Shown here: piece by piece, positions 1 to 11,964 of the stretch
Layout of the letters: each line of letters starts with the position of its first letter
How positions within the stretch are numbered: position 1 is the first letter of the stretch
DNA from: Orobanche coerulescens
Lineage: Eukaryota; Streptophyta; Magnoliopsida; Lamiales; Orobanchaceae
DNA length: 64,000 bases
Reading direction: 5' to 3'
Assembly: GCA_033398695.1 (NCBI GenBank)
Contig: CM065802.1
Location: 82,260,096-82,324,095, forward strand
Made by a program: the position numbers and the translations under genes
The notes under the pieces: generated by a model
The model's database searches: none
Seen by the model: only the letters and a program-made list of their open reading frames with translations
What the model was told of the DNA's origin: nothing

Positions 1-995
1 TTCGGCTATGCTATGGTTGTTTGTTGCTAGCCGAACGATGATTGGGATAATCTTGTCGAGCAAATCATTATAGCTAAACGTTAATCATAGAGTTGAACGG
101 CATAGTAGTACGTATCATTTCTGAATTTAGGAACATGATATTAGTTTAGAGGGAATCGGAATAAGTTGAGAATTTGGTTAGGAGGGGGAAGGGAAAACTA
201 GTTTTATTCTTCTTTATCCGTGCGAAGTATTAATCAAGGAGTACGTGACTAGGTTAAGCTCGATCGGGCGTGGAGATCCCCAGTTATCGTAAGGCACCTA
301 CCGTCGGATCAAAGGCAAGTGAAATCTTGCTCAAGAAATGCTAATATTATTGAAATGTTCGTATTAATGAATGTGCCATTGTTGATGAATGTCGACGATT
401 GTCTTTCTCTAAAATGTGTTATAAATGGGCCGGTGTGTTGGGGATAAAACTTGTATGGTACCCATATGGAAATGTGTTAGGGGATAAGACCCAAATTGGC
501 CACCTATGTTCCGGGGTAATCCCGTGTGGATACTTTCGTAACCCTTGGTTGCGACCTTGGGATTTATGTGATAAAAAGAGAAAGACAACGTCGATCGTGT
601 GGTGAAATATTTTCTGTTGGTTATGTGGCACTGTGTCTGGTAAAATTTATATATATCGTTGCTAATAATCGTTATTGGCATGCATTCTCTGACCTTGGTT
701 ACCTGGCATGAATTGTTGTGCCAGGTAGATTTGTTGATCATGTGCAGTATATTCCTGAGGGGTCCGGTCAGACTTGAACGGTGTTGGAATAAACTCTTGC
801 CGCTGCTTAAATTAAACTTGATCTTTAAAACCTCCATTATGTAATAATCGAACTTTGAATTATGTTTCTTCTTAAAACCTTTCGGCTCATGATATGTAAC
901 CGTGAAGTCATCATTTTATTGCAACTTCTTTAAAATGTCTATTTCCTAAACTAGCCTTGTGGGTCCCACACGGGATTCACGGCACTATAATATCT
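1..995 (+). mobile_element. 3' part of a chromovirus LTR (J family)
   Basis: This stretch resembles the reverse complement of the J LTR. The shared text at 500-560 (a run reading ACCCTTGGTTGCGACCTTGG) matches the opposite strand near 54095. The segment at about 953-990 carries the conserved end-box GTGGGTCCCAC, GGGATTCACGGCACTATAAT, found near the 3' end of the other chromovirus LTRs here. The expected terminal GGGGTGTTACA is missing, so the LTR is cut near 995, and its 5' part lies outside the window. The short ORFs at 399-844 on both strands are fortuitous. Confidence 0.65.
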
Positions 996-1879
996 CGGGT
1001 AGGAGGATTAGGGAAGGACTCCTAATAGGCCTCAAATTTCCATATTAGGCTCTTTCCTAATATATTGAGTCTGTTAAATATCAACCTCAAATCCCAATTT
1101 ATGAAATCGGGCTCCTTATTTAGATATATGATTTCCCGTGTTTAAGATATCGATATCCATTAATTAATTAACTTAAGATACTAACAGCTTTAATTAATTA
1201 ATATCTTAACCAAGAGTAGTACCACTCGAACCTTATTATTATATCGAAATTAAATTCACCTACAGGGTTTAATATAATAATCATTATCGAGCTCCTCAAG
1301 GGGACATCATCAACAGTACGAGTTGGGACACGATTTCTAGTGATAATAATAATTGTCATAATATGATATTATTGCCCAAGATACGAAGTTTATTGAGTCA
1401 ATCACTTTGACTCTCACCCATGGTAAATTAAAGCAATAAATATCATAAATACACAATTAAATATTATATACTTAGAATTAAGAAATAATAATTATACGAG
1501 ATTTACGTTCTTCTTACAATCAGTACAGAAGACACTATCTCACTTCGATCCAGTTCAACATATGCAAATACGCTAATGCATGCTAGTAGTCAAGACCAAC
1601 TAATCTCAAACATACACTACAACCTTTCATATAATTTGTCTAACGATTATATAGGTTGTGGACTATTATATTATTTTATAAGGCACCGGTAATATGATCT
1701 TTCATGTGACACCAACACACCACATTATCTACAATATACAATAACTAAATATTTCATTTGGATAACCATAACGTGAATAAATATACAAAACATGTGATTA
1801 AAATGTAATTAATATTTTCATAGGTATTTATAGGGAAATAATGTAACACAAGCATAAAGTATGCTTTGCAGTATACCAC
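996..1879. other. AT-rich sequence, unassigned, LTR-like texture
   Basis: No ORF of note and no recognisable domain. The sequence is rich in TTAATTAATTAA-type runs, as is the U3 of LTR H (9540-9700). It may be an old Copia LTR or leader, but no termini were found. Confidence 0.4.
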
Positions 1880-2210
1880 CCTAACTGTTAATCCTTCGAA
1901 AAAGCTACAAAAGATGGTGTTTGGATCATTAAGTTCATCGTAAGTAAATAGATGACCTAGTAATTCTCTATTGTGATAATAGTGAATCTATCGCACAAGT
2001 AAAGGAGTCGAAGAGACACCATTGGTCCAAATATGTAAAAAAAGAAATATCACTTTATAAGAGACATCATAAATAGAGGTGATATATAGATATGGAAAGT
2101 ACCAATACACGAAAACATTGCTGACCTGTTAACTAAATCTCTTGGCAAACGAAGCACAAGGGTCATATTGCTGCAATTAGAATCAGAAATATTGGAGAGT
2201 GGTCATGGTT
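1880..2210 (+). pseudogene. Copia RNase H C-terminal remnant
   Basis: Conceptual translation on the plus strand, across frameshifts, gives the end of a Ty1/copia polyprotein. Recognisable pieces are KDGVWIIKFI near 1910-1940, LYCDNSESIAQVKE near 1970-2010, a run like SKYVKKEISLYKRH, then IHENIADLLTKSL near 2100-2145. The last is the family motif normally read as NIADPLTKPL. RNase H degrades the RNA of the cDNA hybrid. There are several in-frame stops. The orientation is opposite to the integrase/RT remnant at 2600-4390, which belongs to the same broad TNT1-like group. Confidence 0.75.
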
Positions 2211-2599
2211 TCTATAGTGTTTTATTTCATTCATGATTGTATAAAATTGAAGATAATACGTATTCCATTCATCAATAATGTGTTCATTCAATTCGATTTA
2301 GTATTAAATTAATAGTCCAAAATTTAATTTAGAGTATTCGAATAGGTGATCAAGAATTTGTCTAGCATAATAAAATCATATTAAGTGAACTAGAATTTAA
2401 ACCAAACTTATCCCTAGTCCAGGTCATTAAAAGTTGGATATTAATGACTAGAGAAAACCAATTTGTAATTAGTTAACTCAAGGTGTTGTTCCTCGGGCCA
2501 AGTAAGATGAGATGTCACTATTTAGTTTAGGATATGAGTTGGAAACTCATGACAGGACATATCAACCATGAGACGTCTCTAAGAAATTAGATGTCATAA
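2211..2599. other. AT-rich spacer between opposed Copia fragments
   Basis: No ORF and no clear LTR terminus is visible. It follows the stop region of the plus-strand RNase H remnant, so it may be Copia 3' untranslated or LTR sequence. It also contains the junction with the inverted RT fragment. Confidence 0.3.
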
Positions 2600-4390
2600 G
2601 ATTGTATCAATGAAGATTCCAGCTCCGAGAATCTTGCTTTATCCATAAATAGATCTCTGCAGCTTGCATACCTTCTTCAAATTTTTTGGATGAACAAAAC
2701 CCTGAGGTTATGTCATATACACATCATAGTGTAAGTTTTCATTAAATAAATGATGTTTTGGTATCCATCTGCAATATCTCATAATAGTAGTATGCAAATG
2801 GTGATTAAAATTTTAGTAGATTTAAGCATGACTACTAGTAAAAATATCTCATCATAGTCAATACCATGAATTTTCATATAGCATTTTGCAATTAGTCTAG
2901 TTTTATAGGCTTCTAAGTTGTCGTCCATGTCCTTCTTGTTTTGTCAAGACCTATTTGCACCTAATGGTTTTCACACCTCAGATGGATATATCAACTTCCA
3001 AACTTGATTGTCGTACATGGACTGCATTCCGAACTTCATGGTCTCTAGTCATTTCTCGATCTATGGACCTAATTAGCTTCTGTTAGGTACATGACTCATC
3101 ATTTACAAGCAATATATTAATATCCTATGTTACGAGATACCCATATCTCTTAGGTTCATGTCGCACCATATCAGATCTGCATGAAGTCGGTGCACTCTAA
3201 ACTGGATCTTCAACTACTTATTGACCTTGTTCAGTTTCCATCAGCGACGTAGTTTGTTCTTATGGTTCTCGGGTTTCCTCGAGAATTACTTTTCTATCAC
3301 TGTCTATTTTGGAAACAAATTCCCTTTCTAAGAAGATAGTTCTCAATGAGCTTATAAAAGTAATATCTTTAAGTTTTTAGGGTATCCCACAAATAAACAT
3401 ATTTAAATCTGGGAGCCAACTTTTCATGCGTCTTATGAATGCTCTGCAACCCCAGACTTTTATACAGGACAAGATTGGTCTCTTACCAGTTCATTTATCA
3501 AATTATATCGTTCCAACTACTTTAGATGGAAAATATTTAAAGGTGAATGTGCGCTTTTCTTTCCAATGTGTGGCCCAAAAGGATAAGGAAAGCTTTGTTT
3601 GACTCATTATAGATCAAACCATACACATAAAGTTTGATTCCTCCTTCAGACACTCCATTATGTTGTGGTGTTCTAGGAGGAGTAAGTTGTGAAACAATTC
3701 CAGAACTCCTAAGATGAACATTAATCCTTGGCTCAAGTATTTTTCATCCCGACCCGATCGAAGGGCTTTAATTATCTTGCCGAGTTGATTTTGTACTTCG
3801 TTCTTGAAAGTTCTTTTGAACACTTCAAAAAATTTCATATTTATGTTTCATACCATAAACATTCCCGTACAGACTGCAATCATCGGTAAAAATGATGAAG
3901 TATTGATACCCGCCTCTGGATTGAGTGTTAATTGGTCTGCATACACCAGTAAGTTTTACGCCTAATAGATCACTAGCCTTTTCTCCATGAATGGCGAAAG
4001 GATTATTCGTCATCTTTCTTATTGCATAAGATTCGCAGATCCTAAACGACTCATAGTCAAAAAAGTATAATAGTCCATCTTAATGAAGTTTAGAAATGTG
4101 TTTCTCATTTATATAGCCAAGTCGATAGTACCATATGGTAATTCCTATTATAATGGATAAACTTAGGTTTCTTGGTTGTAACTTTATATATTTTCAGTGT
4201 TAGCCCCATCTAAATCAATATTATAAAGGCTATTGTATAACTTAGCAGTACAAAAAAGTAAGTCATCAAAGCAAATATGAACCATCTTATTCTTAATAAG
4301 CCTTCACAATTTAATAGGAAACTGAAATAATATTTATATTCATTGGAGGAATATAACAACAATTATTCAAAATTAACAAATGACCATTAA
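2600..4390 (-). pseudogene. Degenerate Copia polyprotein: integrase and RT (probably element H)
   Basis: Reading the minus strand from 4390 downwards gives successive pieces of a TNT1-like Copia pol, with many stops. There is a pre-integrase region near 4300-4080 (a decayed HINEKRISKLHKDG-like stretch). The integrase core at 4013-3830 has RGGYQYFIIFTDD, and 3838-3614 has KNEVQNQLGKIIKALRS, then decayed YLSQ and HHNIMECLKEESN where the family has PQHNGVSERRN. A VGYPK piece lies near 3390. An RT N-terminal piece lies at about 2890-2600, with HGIDYDEIF and a decayed equivalent of the QMDVKTAFLNG region. The palm with YVDD and the RNase H are absent from this strand. Orientation and position fit the body of element H, whose 5' LTR, primer site and leader lie at 10764-7850 on the far side of Tat element I. 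That linkage is inferred. Confidence 0.8.
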
Positions 4391-4396
4391 AATAGA

Positions 4397-5092
4397 TCAT
4401 AAGTTTCTACAGCTAGTGCAACAACTCTTGATCCCTTGTTGACTCATACAGTAAAAGAAAGAAGAGGCGACCCCCTCGAAGGTTTCTAGAAATGGGCGAC
4501 CTTGGAACCCATTATAGATGCTGGGCCTATCTATGATTATAAAATTTAGGTTCCTAGTAATCCTAACCTTGGGATCGTAATAGCATATTAGCTCGACAGA
4601 GAGCTTGATCCTTCCGTAGGCTTGGACTGTGCTGTCGCCGAACCCTTGAAGCACGGTGTCAAATGGCTTGATGAACTTGGTTAGGTTGCCGGGATGGTCA
4701 AGAGCGGATTTGAATATGATATTGCAAAAGCTCCCATTGTCAACCAGCACGCGATCGACCATTTTCTCAAGGATACATGCAGAGATTACCAATGCATCCT
4801 CTTTGGGGCACTGCACCCCCTCCCTATCCTTGTTGGAGAAAGTGATGAGCGTGTCTTTGGAGATGGTCGGCTCTGGGGGTACCACGACATGGACACCGGC
4901 GAACGCCCTCAATTCGGCATTTCGCTTTCTGTTCAACATGGTGGAAACCGGGGAAAGGCCTCCGAGGTTTCCAACTCCCGCCTGAAGCATATTGATCCGG
5001 CCGCTGGGGTTGATCGGAGGGATTGATTTGTCTGAGTACTCCGGCTCATTCTGCTCGATTCTGGCGGCCGGATTGGGAGGGATCCCGTAGCT
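4397..5092 (-). pseudogene. Tat-clade Ty3/gypsy protease, 3'-truncated
   Basis: The reading frame is continuous with the gag upstream and separated from it by one TAG. It contains ITFSNKDREGVQCPKEDALV followed by the aspartic protease active site VLVDNGSFCNI, where DNGS replaces the DTGA of other clades, as is usual for Tat elements. The flap and C-terminal region follow (VLQGFGDSTVQAYGRIKLSV, then IIDRPSIYNGFQGRPFLETF, family form YNAIIGRPTLN). The protease would process the Gag-Pol polyprotein in the virus-like particle. The sequence breaks off near 4400 against Copia remnants, so RT, RNase H and integrase are missing. Confidence 0.85.
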
Positions 5093-6544
5093 CTATCGGC
5101 GGTCGCGGCCCCCGGTTCTTTCTGCCCGAGGTTCTGGCTTGGTAACCAAGTTATCCAACTTGCCTTCCTCAAACAGTCTCCAGAGTTGTCTGAGGAGGTT
5201 GCGGCACTGGCTGGTGTTGTGGCCGGGACTCTTGTGGTAGGCACGAAATCTGTTGCGGTCTAGATGACCGTTGTCCCTTATCGGCTTTGTTTTGTTAAGC
5301 CACTCGTTCCCCTTCATGGCGTTAAAGATGTGGGTCGGAGATAGATCGAGGTTGCGGAGGAGGTGAACCTCCACATCCTCGAAGGCTTTGAATTCACCGG
5401 GCGGCTTTGCGACCGCCTTTCTGGGCTTGGCGACCGCCTTCTTCTGGACTTGGGATGGCGCCTTCCCTTCTCTGGCAGATCCCTCGCCTAAGCGGAGGGT
5501 GAGCATCCTCTGCCTAGCCAGGAAATCAGCGGCCCTGATGCGGAAGATCGCGTAGGTCGGGGGGATGTCCTTCGTAAGGTGCCTGAACATGGGCGAATAG
5601 CCATAAAATCCCCCTAGGACTGAGTAGAGAGCGAGCTCGTCGCTAATGCGCTCGCCGGTGAGGACTATTTCATCCATCCAGCCGATGTAATCTTCATCGG
5701 GCTCGTTCTTCCCCTGCCTGATTTTCATCATGCAGTGGGGGCCTTCTGGCCGAGCAACTTTGGCGGCGAAATACGACGTGAATTCGTTCGCCAGCTTCTC
5801 AAAACAATTGATCGAGTGCGGTGGTAGTGAGATGTACCACCTATGGGCGAGATCGCCCAATGTCAATGGGAACATTCGGCACTTCGCCGCGTCCGATGCC
5901 CCACATCCGGTCATGTAAATTCGGAACTTGCTCAAATGGGTCTCAGGATCCGATCTCCCCTCATATAGAGGTGTTTGAGGGGGAGCGATCTTCGATTGAA
6001 CTGGGGCGAGCTCGATCTAGGCCACGAGTGGCTCACTCGGTCCAGCGATCGATCTCTTGGCGTCTGCCCTAGTTTCTAGGAGCGCCTTCATTTCGTCGAG
6101 CTGGCGCTGCATGGCGGCCATCGACATAGCCTGATTGCTCGCTGATTGGCTCTCGGAGCGTGAGCTAAGGCGATCATGTACCGATCTTCTGGACCCATGG
6201 TAGGTGACGAGTTCTCCGCCACCGGGCTCAATTCTTGGGCGAGTGGGGGCCCGTTGGCCGGCTTGTCTTCTGGGAGTCGGATATGCCGAACTCCTGGTGA
6301 CGGATTCGGACTCCGATGTCTCCCGGATGGGGCCTAAATGCCCGGGTCGCCACGAGGGATCACTCCCTAGGCGGGTGAAGACGGAGTCGTCCCGCCTTAC
6401 GAGAGCCTTTTCTTGCAGCTCGGGGCTTTCTGTCGATTTCTCAACATATAGCCCCTTGAGCTTACGCTTGCTTGCTCGGCGGATGGCTGATGAATTAATG
6501 GTGGGCGAGTTGCATGCCCTCCGTCGCTCCCAGAGGATGGCCAT
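5093..6544 (-). pseudogene. Tat-clade gag (element I), two in-frame TAG stops
   Basis: One minus-strand frame runs from the ATG at 6544 to the protease, broken only by TAG at 6017-6019 and at 5093-5095. The N-terminal part (6544-6020) is Arg/Ser-rich and ends with AAMQRQLDEMKALLE, a short coiled-coil typical of Tat gag. The retrotransposon gag domain follows: LSKFRIYMTGCGASDAAKCR, then LAHRWYISLPPHSINCFEKL, as in families reading AxxWFxxLPPxSI. Near the C terminus is FRAYHKSPGHNTSQCRNL, the CHC knuckle-like motif of this clade with its first Cys replaced by Arg. Gag forms the particle around the RNA. The region is visibly more GC-rich than its neighbours. If the two TAG codons are mutations, the gag is otherwise open. 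Confidence 0.85.
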
Positions 6545-6843
6545 AGCCTCCTCGATCTGTTCCGCGGTTGGAACTGATCGAGTAAGAGGCTGGGACCGTC
6601 CCTCGGGGGCGGAAGTGAGAGCCTAGCATCGCCGCGGTCGCCTTCCCCCATAGGTTGGGATTCGGTATGGGCCAAAATGAGATGTCCGGCAGATCGCAGG
6701 GTGGCTCTTTTAGAGGTCGTAGCAGACGTCATGTTTCTGAAAGTTTTTCTTTGAAGAACAGTGAGTGTTTCTTCAAGTGTATGCCCCGGAGAACAGTGAG
6801 TGTTCTTCGAGACGGTCGGAATAAAAATGAGGGTTAAGAGGCC

Positions 6844-6859
6844 CCTTCTTCTAGCGCCA
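6844..6859 (-). other. Primer binding site-like sequence of Tat element I
   Basis: The minus strand reads TGGCGCTAGAAGAAGG, two bases after the LTR end (GGTAACGACA). A TGGCGC start directly after the LTR is the usual primer-site form in Tat/Athila elements. The matching tRNA cannot be named from the sequence alone. Confidence 0.6.
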
Positions 6860-7270
6860 ATTGTCGTTACCCAAAATATTATCCGGAGATGATATTGCTG
6901 GAGTGGTCGAGTAACAAACAAATGCGAGAACACTTCCGTGGGAAAGTAAATAACACAAGATTTGCCGGGGTTGTTAGTCCCGGGCTTGAATGCTCTCGTG
7001 AGATGTTATTAATAAAAATACTTTGGAGTATAAATATTAATGTTAGAGTGCAATTACAATGAGTGTAAAGACTCTAGTTATCTTAGCTATAGAGCGTGAA
7101 GATTGCCAGAAGAACCAGATATGATGCTCTGTGAGTTCTTGCTTTTTATGTTCTGTATACGTGAATGAGTTTTACTGTTGTTGTCTCTGTCCTATTTTTC
7201 ACTCTCTATCAGTATGTGTGACCGAATTTCCGTCAAGTGATTCCACCGTCCTTGGCCACTGTTGGAGGTC

Positions 7271-7284
7271 TTCTATTTATAGGA
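7271..7284 (-). promoter_or_regulatory. TATA box of LTR I
   Basis: The minus strand reads CTCCTATAAATAGAAG, a canonical plant TATA box. It implies a start site roughly 30 bases downstream and a U3/R split inside LTR I. Confidence 0.65.
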
Positions 7285-7299
7285 GAAGAGGTTGCTAGG

Positions 7300-7770
7300 T
7301 CCTCCCCGGCGATCGCGGGCGACCGCCGTTTTCTATATTAGAATAAGGTGGGCGATCGTCCCATCACGTGGGACTGTTAGCTTAAAGTCTGAGGCTGCTG
7401 CTGATAGCCAGATGTGCGAGCCAATGAGAAGTCCGTACGCGTCCTGAGTCGCTGTCTGGGGGGGACCCACTTTGTACCTTTCGGCGGGCTTGTCGGTAGG
7501 TGTGAAGGTGGTGACCGGCTGGGGTCAAAAGGACTTATCTTGTGGCGCCTTTTGCGGATCTGCACGTGGGTCTTTATCCGAGATTCGGTCTTAGACGACT
7601 CTGACGGATGTCTGATTCATACGTGGTACGGGACGATCGTCTATAGTCAGACATTATAGACGATCGCCAGATGCCGATAGACGATCGCCTCAGATGTCGA
7701 TCGCTAGGCGCTTGCCCAGCATCTGTCTTCTTTGGCTGGCTCTTGACCATTGTGCCGATCGCCATCGAGG
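7300..7770. repeat. GATCG-centred palindrome cluster in U3 of LTR I
   Basis: Repeated dyad words with a CGATCG core lie upstream of the minus-strand TATA box: GCGATCGCGGGCGACC near 7311, GGCGATCGTCC near 7352, GACGATCGTC near 7631, GACGATCGCC near 7661 and 7680, GTCGATCGC near 7697, GCCGATCGCC near 7756. Flanks are not conserved. Confidence 0.7.
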
Positions 7771-7849
7771 CGTATAAATCGCCGCACAACAAAGTCTTCG
7801 TCTTGAATCTTCATCTTCTCGAAACGGATCTTCCTCCGGTCTTCGTCAT

Positions 7850-8793
7850 TACATATAAATTTTACATTGAAAATTGCATCCTAGATACAAATATTTCTAG
7901 TAAAATAAATAGGCTCAAAACAGCCTTTACAACCCAATCGAATAAAATGAACGATTCAAAACTAAGTCCACGAACCACATCCCCATTCAAAAGCATTCAT
8001 CCAATAAATACTATATAAATGGAAAGCGTAGAGATACATTGATCCAATCAACAATACGAACCGATCCAATCGATTCACATAATCGGTAATATGATAACGT
8101 TCAAAATAATTCGGTCGACCATAAATATTCCAATTAATCAAATTTCCCTTATAAAATGAAATACCATAAATTATTTTAATCATATTAAATCCAATTTAAC
8201 ATGCGGGAGATTAATTTTCAAGAATACACGAAAAAATCGAGCCGGGTGAAATCTGGCCTGCCTGGCCGAGTCACTGCCGGTAGCCTGCCGGCCAGACACG
8301 GCCCGTGTCTCTTGACACGGTCGGGTCGTGCCGGCAGTGTCCTAGACATTCCTGCTAGATACGGCTGTGTCGCATGACACGGTCGAGTCACCTCCGGAAG
8401 CATGCCGGCCAAACACGGCCCGTGTCGCCTGACACGGTCGGGTCTGCTAGGCAGTGGCCTGGCCAGACTGACGGACATGACCGAGTCACCCAGGACACAG
8501 TCGAGTCACTCTCGGCCAGAATGCACCTTTTGACCAAAAAATCGTTCGACGACGATTCGGGGCTAGATTTTTGACCGGATATCCAATATCAATATTTTCC
8601 GACTTTCATATCTTCAATATAAATCATATTTCCCAGAAATTTAAGATTTATATTTAGACATAAACTTATGAAAAATACAACTAGAACGAACGAAAAACAT
8701 ATACCACGATTATGACTAAAATGATTCCAAATCATTCACCATCTAATGAAGCATTCCAAATGCTAATATCATATATACGATCGCAAGACCTAT
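7850..8793 (-). mobile_element. Leader (5' untranslated) region of Copia element H
   Basis: This minus-strand sequence lies directly downstream of the LTR H primer site. It holds no convincing ORF. It contains a GC-rich block of repeated GACACGG/CCGTGTC words, described separately, set in AT-rich sequence. The body of H resumes at 4390 beyond Tat element I, which suggests that I inserted here; no clean TSD was found. Confidence 0.5.
8250..8525. repeat. GACACGG...CCGTGTC palindrome cluster in leader H
   Basis: Imperfect repeats of a unit holding GACACGGCCCGTGTC, TGACACGGTCGGGTC and GCCGGC words, about five copies with irregular spacing. Similar words occur in the LTRs of the unrelated Athila element F (13790-13900, 18365-18480). 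The 86-codon minus-strand ORF over this block is a by-product of the repeats. Confidence 0.75.
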
Positions 8794-8805
8794 GCTCCGA
8801 TACCA
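8794..8805 (-). other. Primer binding site of element H (initiator Met type)
   Basis: The minus strand reads TGGTATCGGAGC, one base after the LTR end. It matches the usual TGGTATCAGAGC complement of initiator Met tRNA with one mismatch. It fixes the orientation of H as minus and makes the adjacent LTR its 5' LTR. Confidence 0.85.
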
Positions 8806-8806
8806 C

Positions 8807-10764
8807 TGTTGGGATTCGGTGCCTAAAATGAAGGCCCAGCGGAAGCGGTAAAACGAAAATTAATTCGATCTGAATCCCTACGAGGATCGATCGAGCTACG
8901 TATATACGAATATATAAACGAAAAACAAGAGTTATAAGAAACTCACCCTTGAAGTCCGTTGATCAAATGGTAACCTTCTCTTGAGCTATTCCCCAAGCTT
9001 TGATTGATCTCTACGAATTCAATCCGTTCCAAGCTCTTGAACGATCCAACGCCGGAAGCACCACGTCTCTACTTGCCACTGGCCAGAAAAATGACCGGAA
9101 TGACAACACTCGATTAACCTCTAAGGTTACGGCTAGAATCAAGTGATGAAGCCTTTTATTATTGCACTCTAAGTGTATAATATTTATCTCTCAATGTATC
9201 TTGAATTTTGTCCAAGAAACTCAAGAACAAGGATGAAGAACAAGATGAAGACAATTTGAGAAAAAAATTTCTCTCTCTCTCACTAATACTCACGTTGGAA
9301 TTGGTGGATAAGAAGTGAGACATGTCTTTCCTTTTTCTACTTACAAATCCCACACAATCCCCTTTTATCCATGAAATAAGAGATATCATATCTCTTAGGT
9401 GATTAGTCTTCACCCACCAAAGGAAGACAAAGACTAAAGGTAATAGATCAAAAGTGGGGCCGGCCTCTAGAAGGAATCCGACGAGTTTGGTTCGTTTCGG
9501 ACTCCCGAGAGTCCAAACAGTTAAATTCCGATTCTGTTCCGATGTATTTATATCGATTAATTAATCCAATTAATTAATCATATTAAATACATAATAACAT
9601 AATTAATTTCTCTAAGAAATAATTATATTCATTAATTAAATTAATCACCTGGTAATTTATTTAATTAATTAGGCCATAAATTAATTTATCCAATAAATCA
9701 ATTTAGACATCCAATGTCCCAAATTAGATATCCAATATCTAATATTCATAATGAGAGATTAAGCTCGATTCATTCCGTCGTCAATCCTATTGCGCGACTC
9801 GGTAGGTTCGTCTCAGTCGGCAATGGGAGGAACCAAAGAGTAGTAGCACCACCTAGCCAGCCTGGCGGCCTACACTGTACCCCAACTGAGAACGAATGAT
9901 TGGGATCATTCAAGAACCATTCTGTCGTGAATACCAATGGCGTATAAACCCTTCTTTCACATGTCCCGATCAAGTTATAGGGTCACGGTCAGTCAAACCC
10001 TATCTGTACTTGACGCTATGCATGCGTTAATGCAAATCGAGATCATCGATCTGTCGTGTATCTAATACAACTAGCTCCAATGCTTTGGCCAAAGACTAAT
10101 GATCTCATCTGCCAATAACCGCATAGGACATATAACCCGCTCACTAACGGGAGAAAGAATTCTATCTTGGTATTCAGTAGGACCTGCTACTTGCCCGTCA
10201 AGATGCACGTCGAGGTTGACCCCCGTCGAACTACTCTAATGAAAATCTTAACGTCACAAGCACATCCCTACTAAATCCTCAAGTCGAAGGTTCACGAATA
10301 CCTATCACAACCTTTCGATTCCATCATTGACTGTCCCGGAGTGAAATCCGTGTGACGAATTGAGGGTGAGCCGGTTCGAGTATACTAATCTAATTAGCAT
10401 ACCTATAATGTGTGCTCCCACTAACCATTAGTGTTCGACAGGCATCTCCATGTCAAAGAACACGTCATATAAGTCTTCAAATAAACTTAACGCCCGGTCA
10501 AGTTTCATCGACTTGCGAACGATTAAGTATTTGAGCTATAAACCTTTCCAGTGCCGACCCTCTCATCCGATAAGGAGTGGAACGTTTTGCTCTCAAATAC
10601 ACGGACTAGTTTCTATATATATATATATTTACGAGTTAGGAATGCCAGTAACTACCAGTAAATAAAGAAACATCCATTGCTTTATATTAATGATTTACAT
10701 AATTACAAGTACAATGCCCTCACTCAACATCCTCTGAGTGGCATTCGAGGGCATACTCCCAACA
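8807..10764 (-). mobile_element. 5' LTR of Copia element H, 1958 bp
   Basis: Terminal inverted repeats are perfect over 8 bp: TGTTGGGA at 8807 and TCCCAACA ending at 10764. The primer site abuts the left end. The inner part (9540-9700) is AT-rich with TTAATTAA runs. There is a short AT dinucleotide run near 10614-10628. The short ORFs inside are not conserved or domain-bearing. The LTR interrupts LTR G, which resumes at 10765. A second LTR of H is not in the window. Confidence 0.85.
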
Positions 10765-10774
10765 ATAACTTCAT

Positions 10775-11015
10775 GGTCAACTCGTAACGTCTGGCCGTAC
10801 TCGCAAGTAACGCGCCTCCGGAGGCCTTGATCGAACCCTACCCAGATAACATCATTCAATCACGCCCATAAGTTATCATGACATCGCACTCGCAAGTGAC
10901 GATTCTCGGAGCCCTCTCCAGACCTACCCGAATTGATAACCTTATGGTCACAACTTAACGTCTGGCCGTACTCGCAAGTAACGCGCCGCCGGAGGCCTCG
11001 ACGGGTCCCAACCCG
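10775..11015 (-). repeat. 172-bp tandem duplication inside LTR G
   Basis: Two units, each containing ACTCGCAAGTAACGCGCC and GGAGGCCT words. The repeats are spaced about 171 bp apart (10788 and 10959) and are homologous to the tandems in both LTRs of B. Confidence 0.8.
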
Positions 11016-11964
11016 GATAACATCTCAATTCGCTAAGACACATAACAATAACAAAGGCACAAGATTTACTACAACCGCAACCACGTAACACATAAGTTAA
11101 CACAAGATAACTTCCACAAAGGCACAACATTCACAGAACACCATCATTCAGGAAAAAGGCTAATGAGCGAATAATACAAATACACGATTCCACAATTCCT
11201 CGGTTAACTACTCATTTCTAGTATCCACTTTAAGCACGAAATAATATGAAACGGTTGTTATCATTCTTCACGAAACTCCAGTTTACGTTCGTAAATACTT
11301 TCATAAAATAACATCTTCGTTAAAAATAAGTTACGGTTAAATATACAGTCACTAACAAGTCCACGCTAAATTCAAGACACATCACATTCTCAAAGTATAA
11401 GGTATATAGACGAGATACTCGCCTCAAGTCCAAAGCACGCGGAGCAACGGGAAAGCTCGTCCGGAAACCCTCGAATCCTCTAACTAGGTTGAAAACACAA
11501 GAACAACATAATTACTACGAAGTCGATTGCAAGGAGGATGGAAAATATACGAAATTCCCAACAAGAATTCGTAGAAATAAAAGATCGAACACTTAGGGTT
11601 CAATACTTCCCCGAGAACATCAAGAACATCACCCTAACCCGAACACGATTAGAATACGAATCAAAACACCGGAATATAATCAATACATCCGAATAAGGAT
11701 ACACAACACCACAATTCACGAAGAACGACTCGAATCGTAAAGATTTTCAAAAAATACATAGAAAAGGGTTTCAAGAAATTTACCTCGAATCGATGATGAA
11801 GAACACGGATTGATGATGTTAATCAACACTAAGAACTCACGGAAGATGAAGGCTTGGATTTACAAGACTCCAAAATCGCCCCCTTGAAGAACCCTACATC
11901 GCCCGTCGAACAAAATGAAGAGAAGTGAAAACGAGGGCTTCTGTCCTCTGCCCGCTGTTTTAAA

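Larger units (their letters stand above)
6862..7830 (-). mobile_element. LTR of Tat element I (outer boundary approximate)
   Basis: The LTR ends (3' end, minus strand) with GGTAACGACA at 6862, next to the primer site. It contains a minus-strand TATA box at about 7273-7282 and, upstream of that, repeated GCGATCGC-type words to about 7770. The 5' end is not pinned: no clear TG terminus was found, and no second LTR is available because the element is truncated at 4397. About 7830 is where the leader-like sequence of H seems to start. Confidence 0.6.

Noticed and set aside
409..844. Overlapping ORFs on both strands near the window start
   Set aside because: They fall in a J-type LTR, overlap each other and have no conserved motif.
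8218..8478. 86-codon minus-strand ORF rich in Arg/Pro
   Set aside because: It lies wholly on the GACACGG repeat cluster. The repeated GPCLAG peptides follow from the DNA words and no start context or domain supports it.
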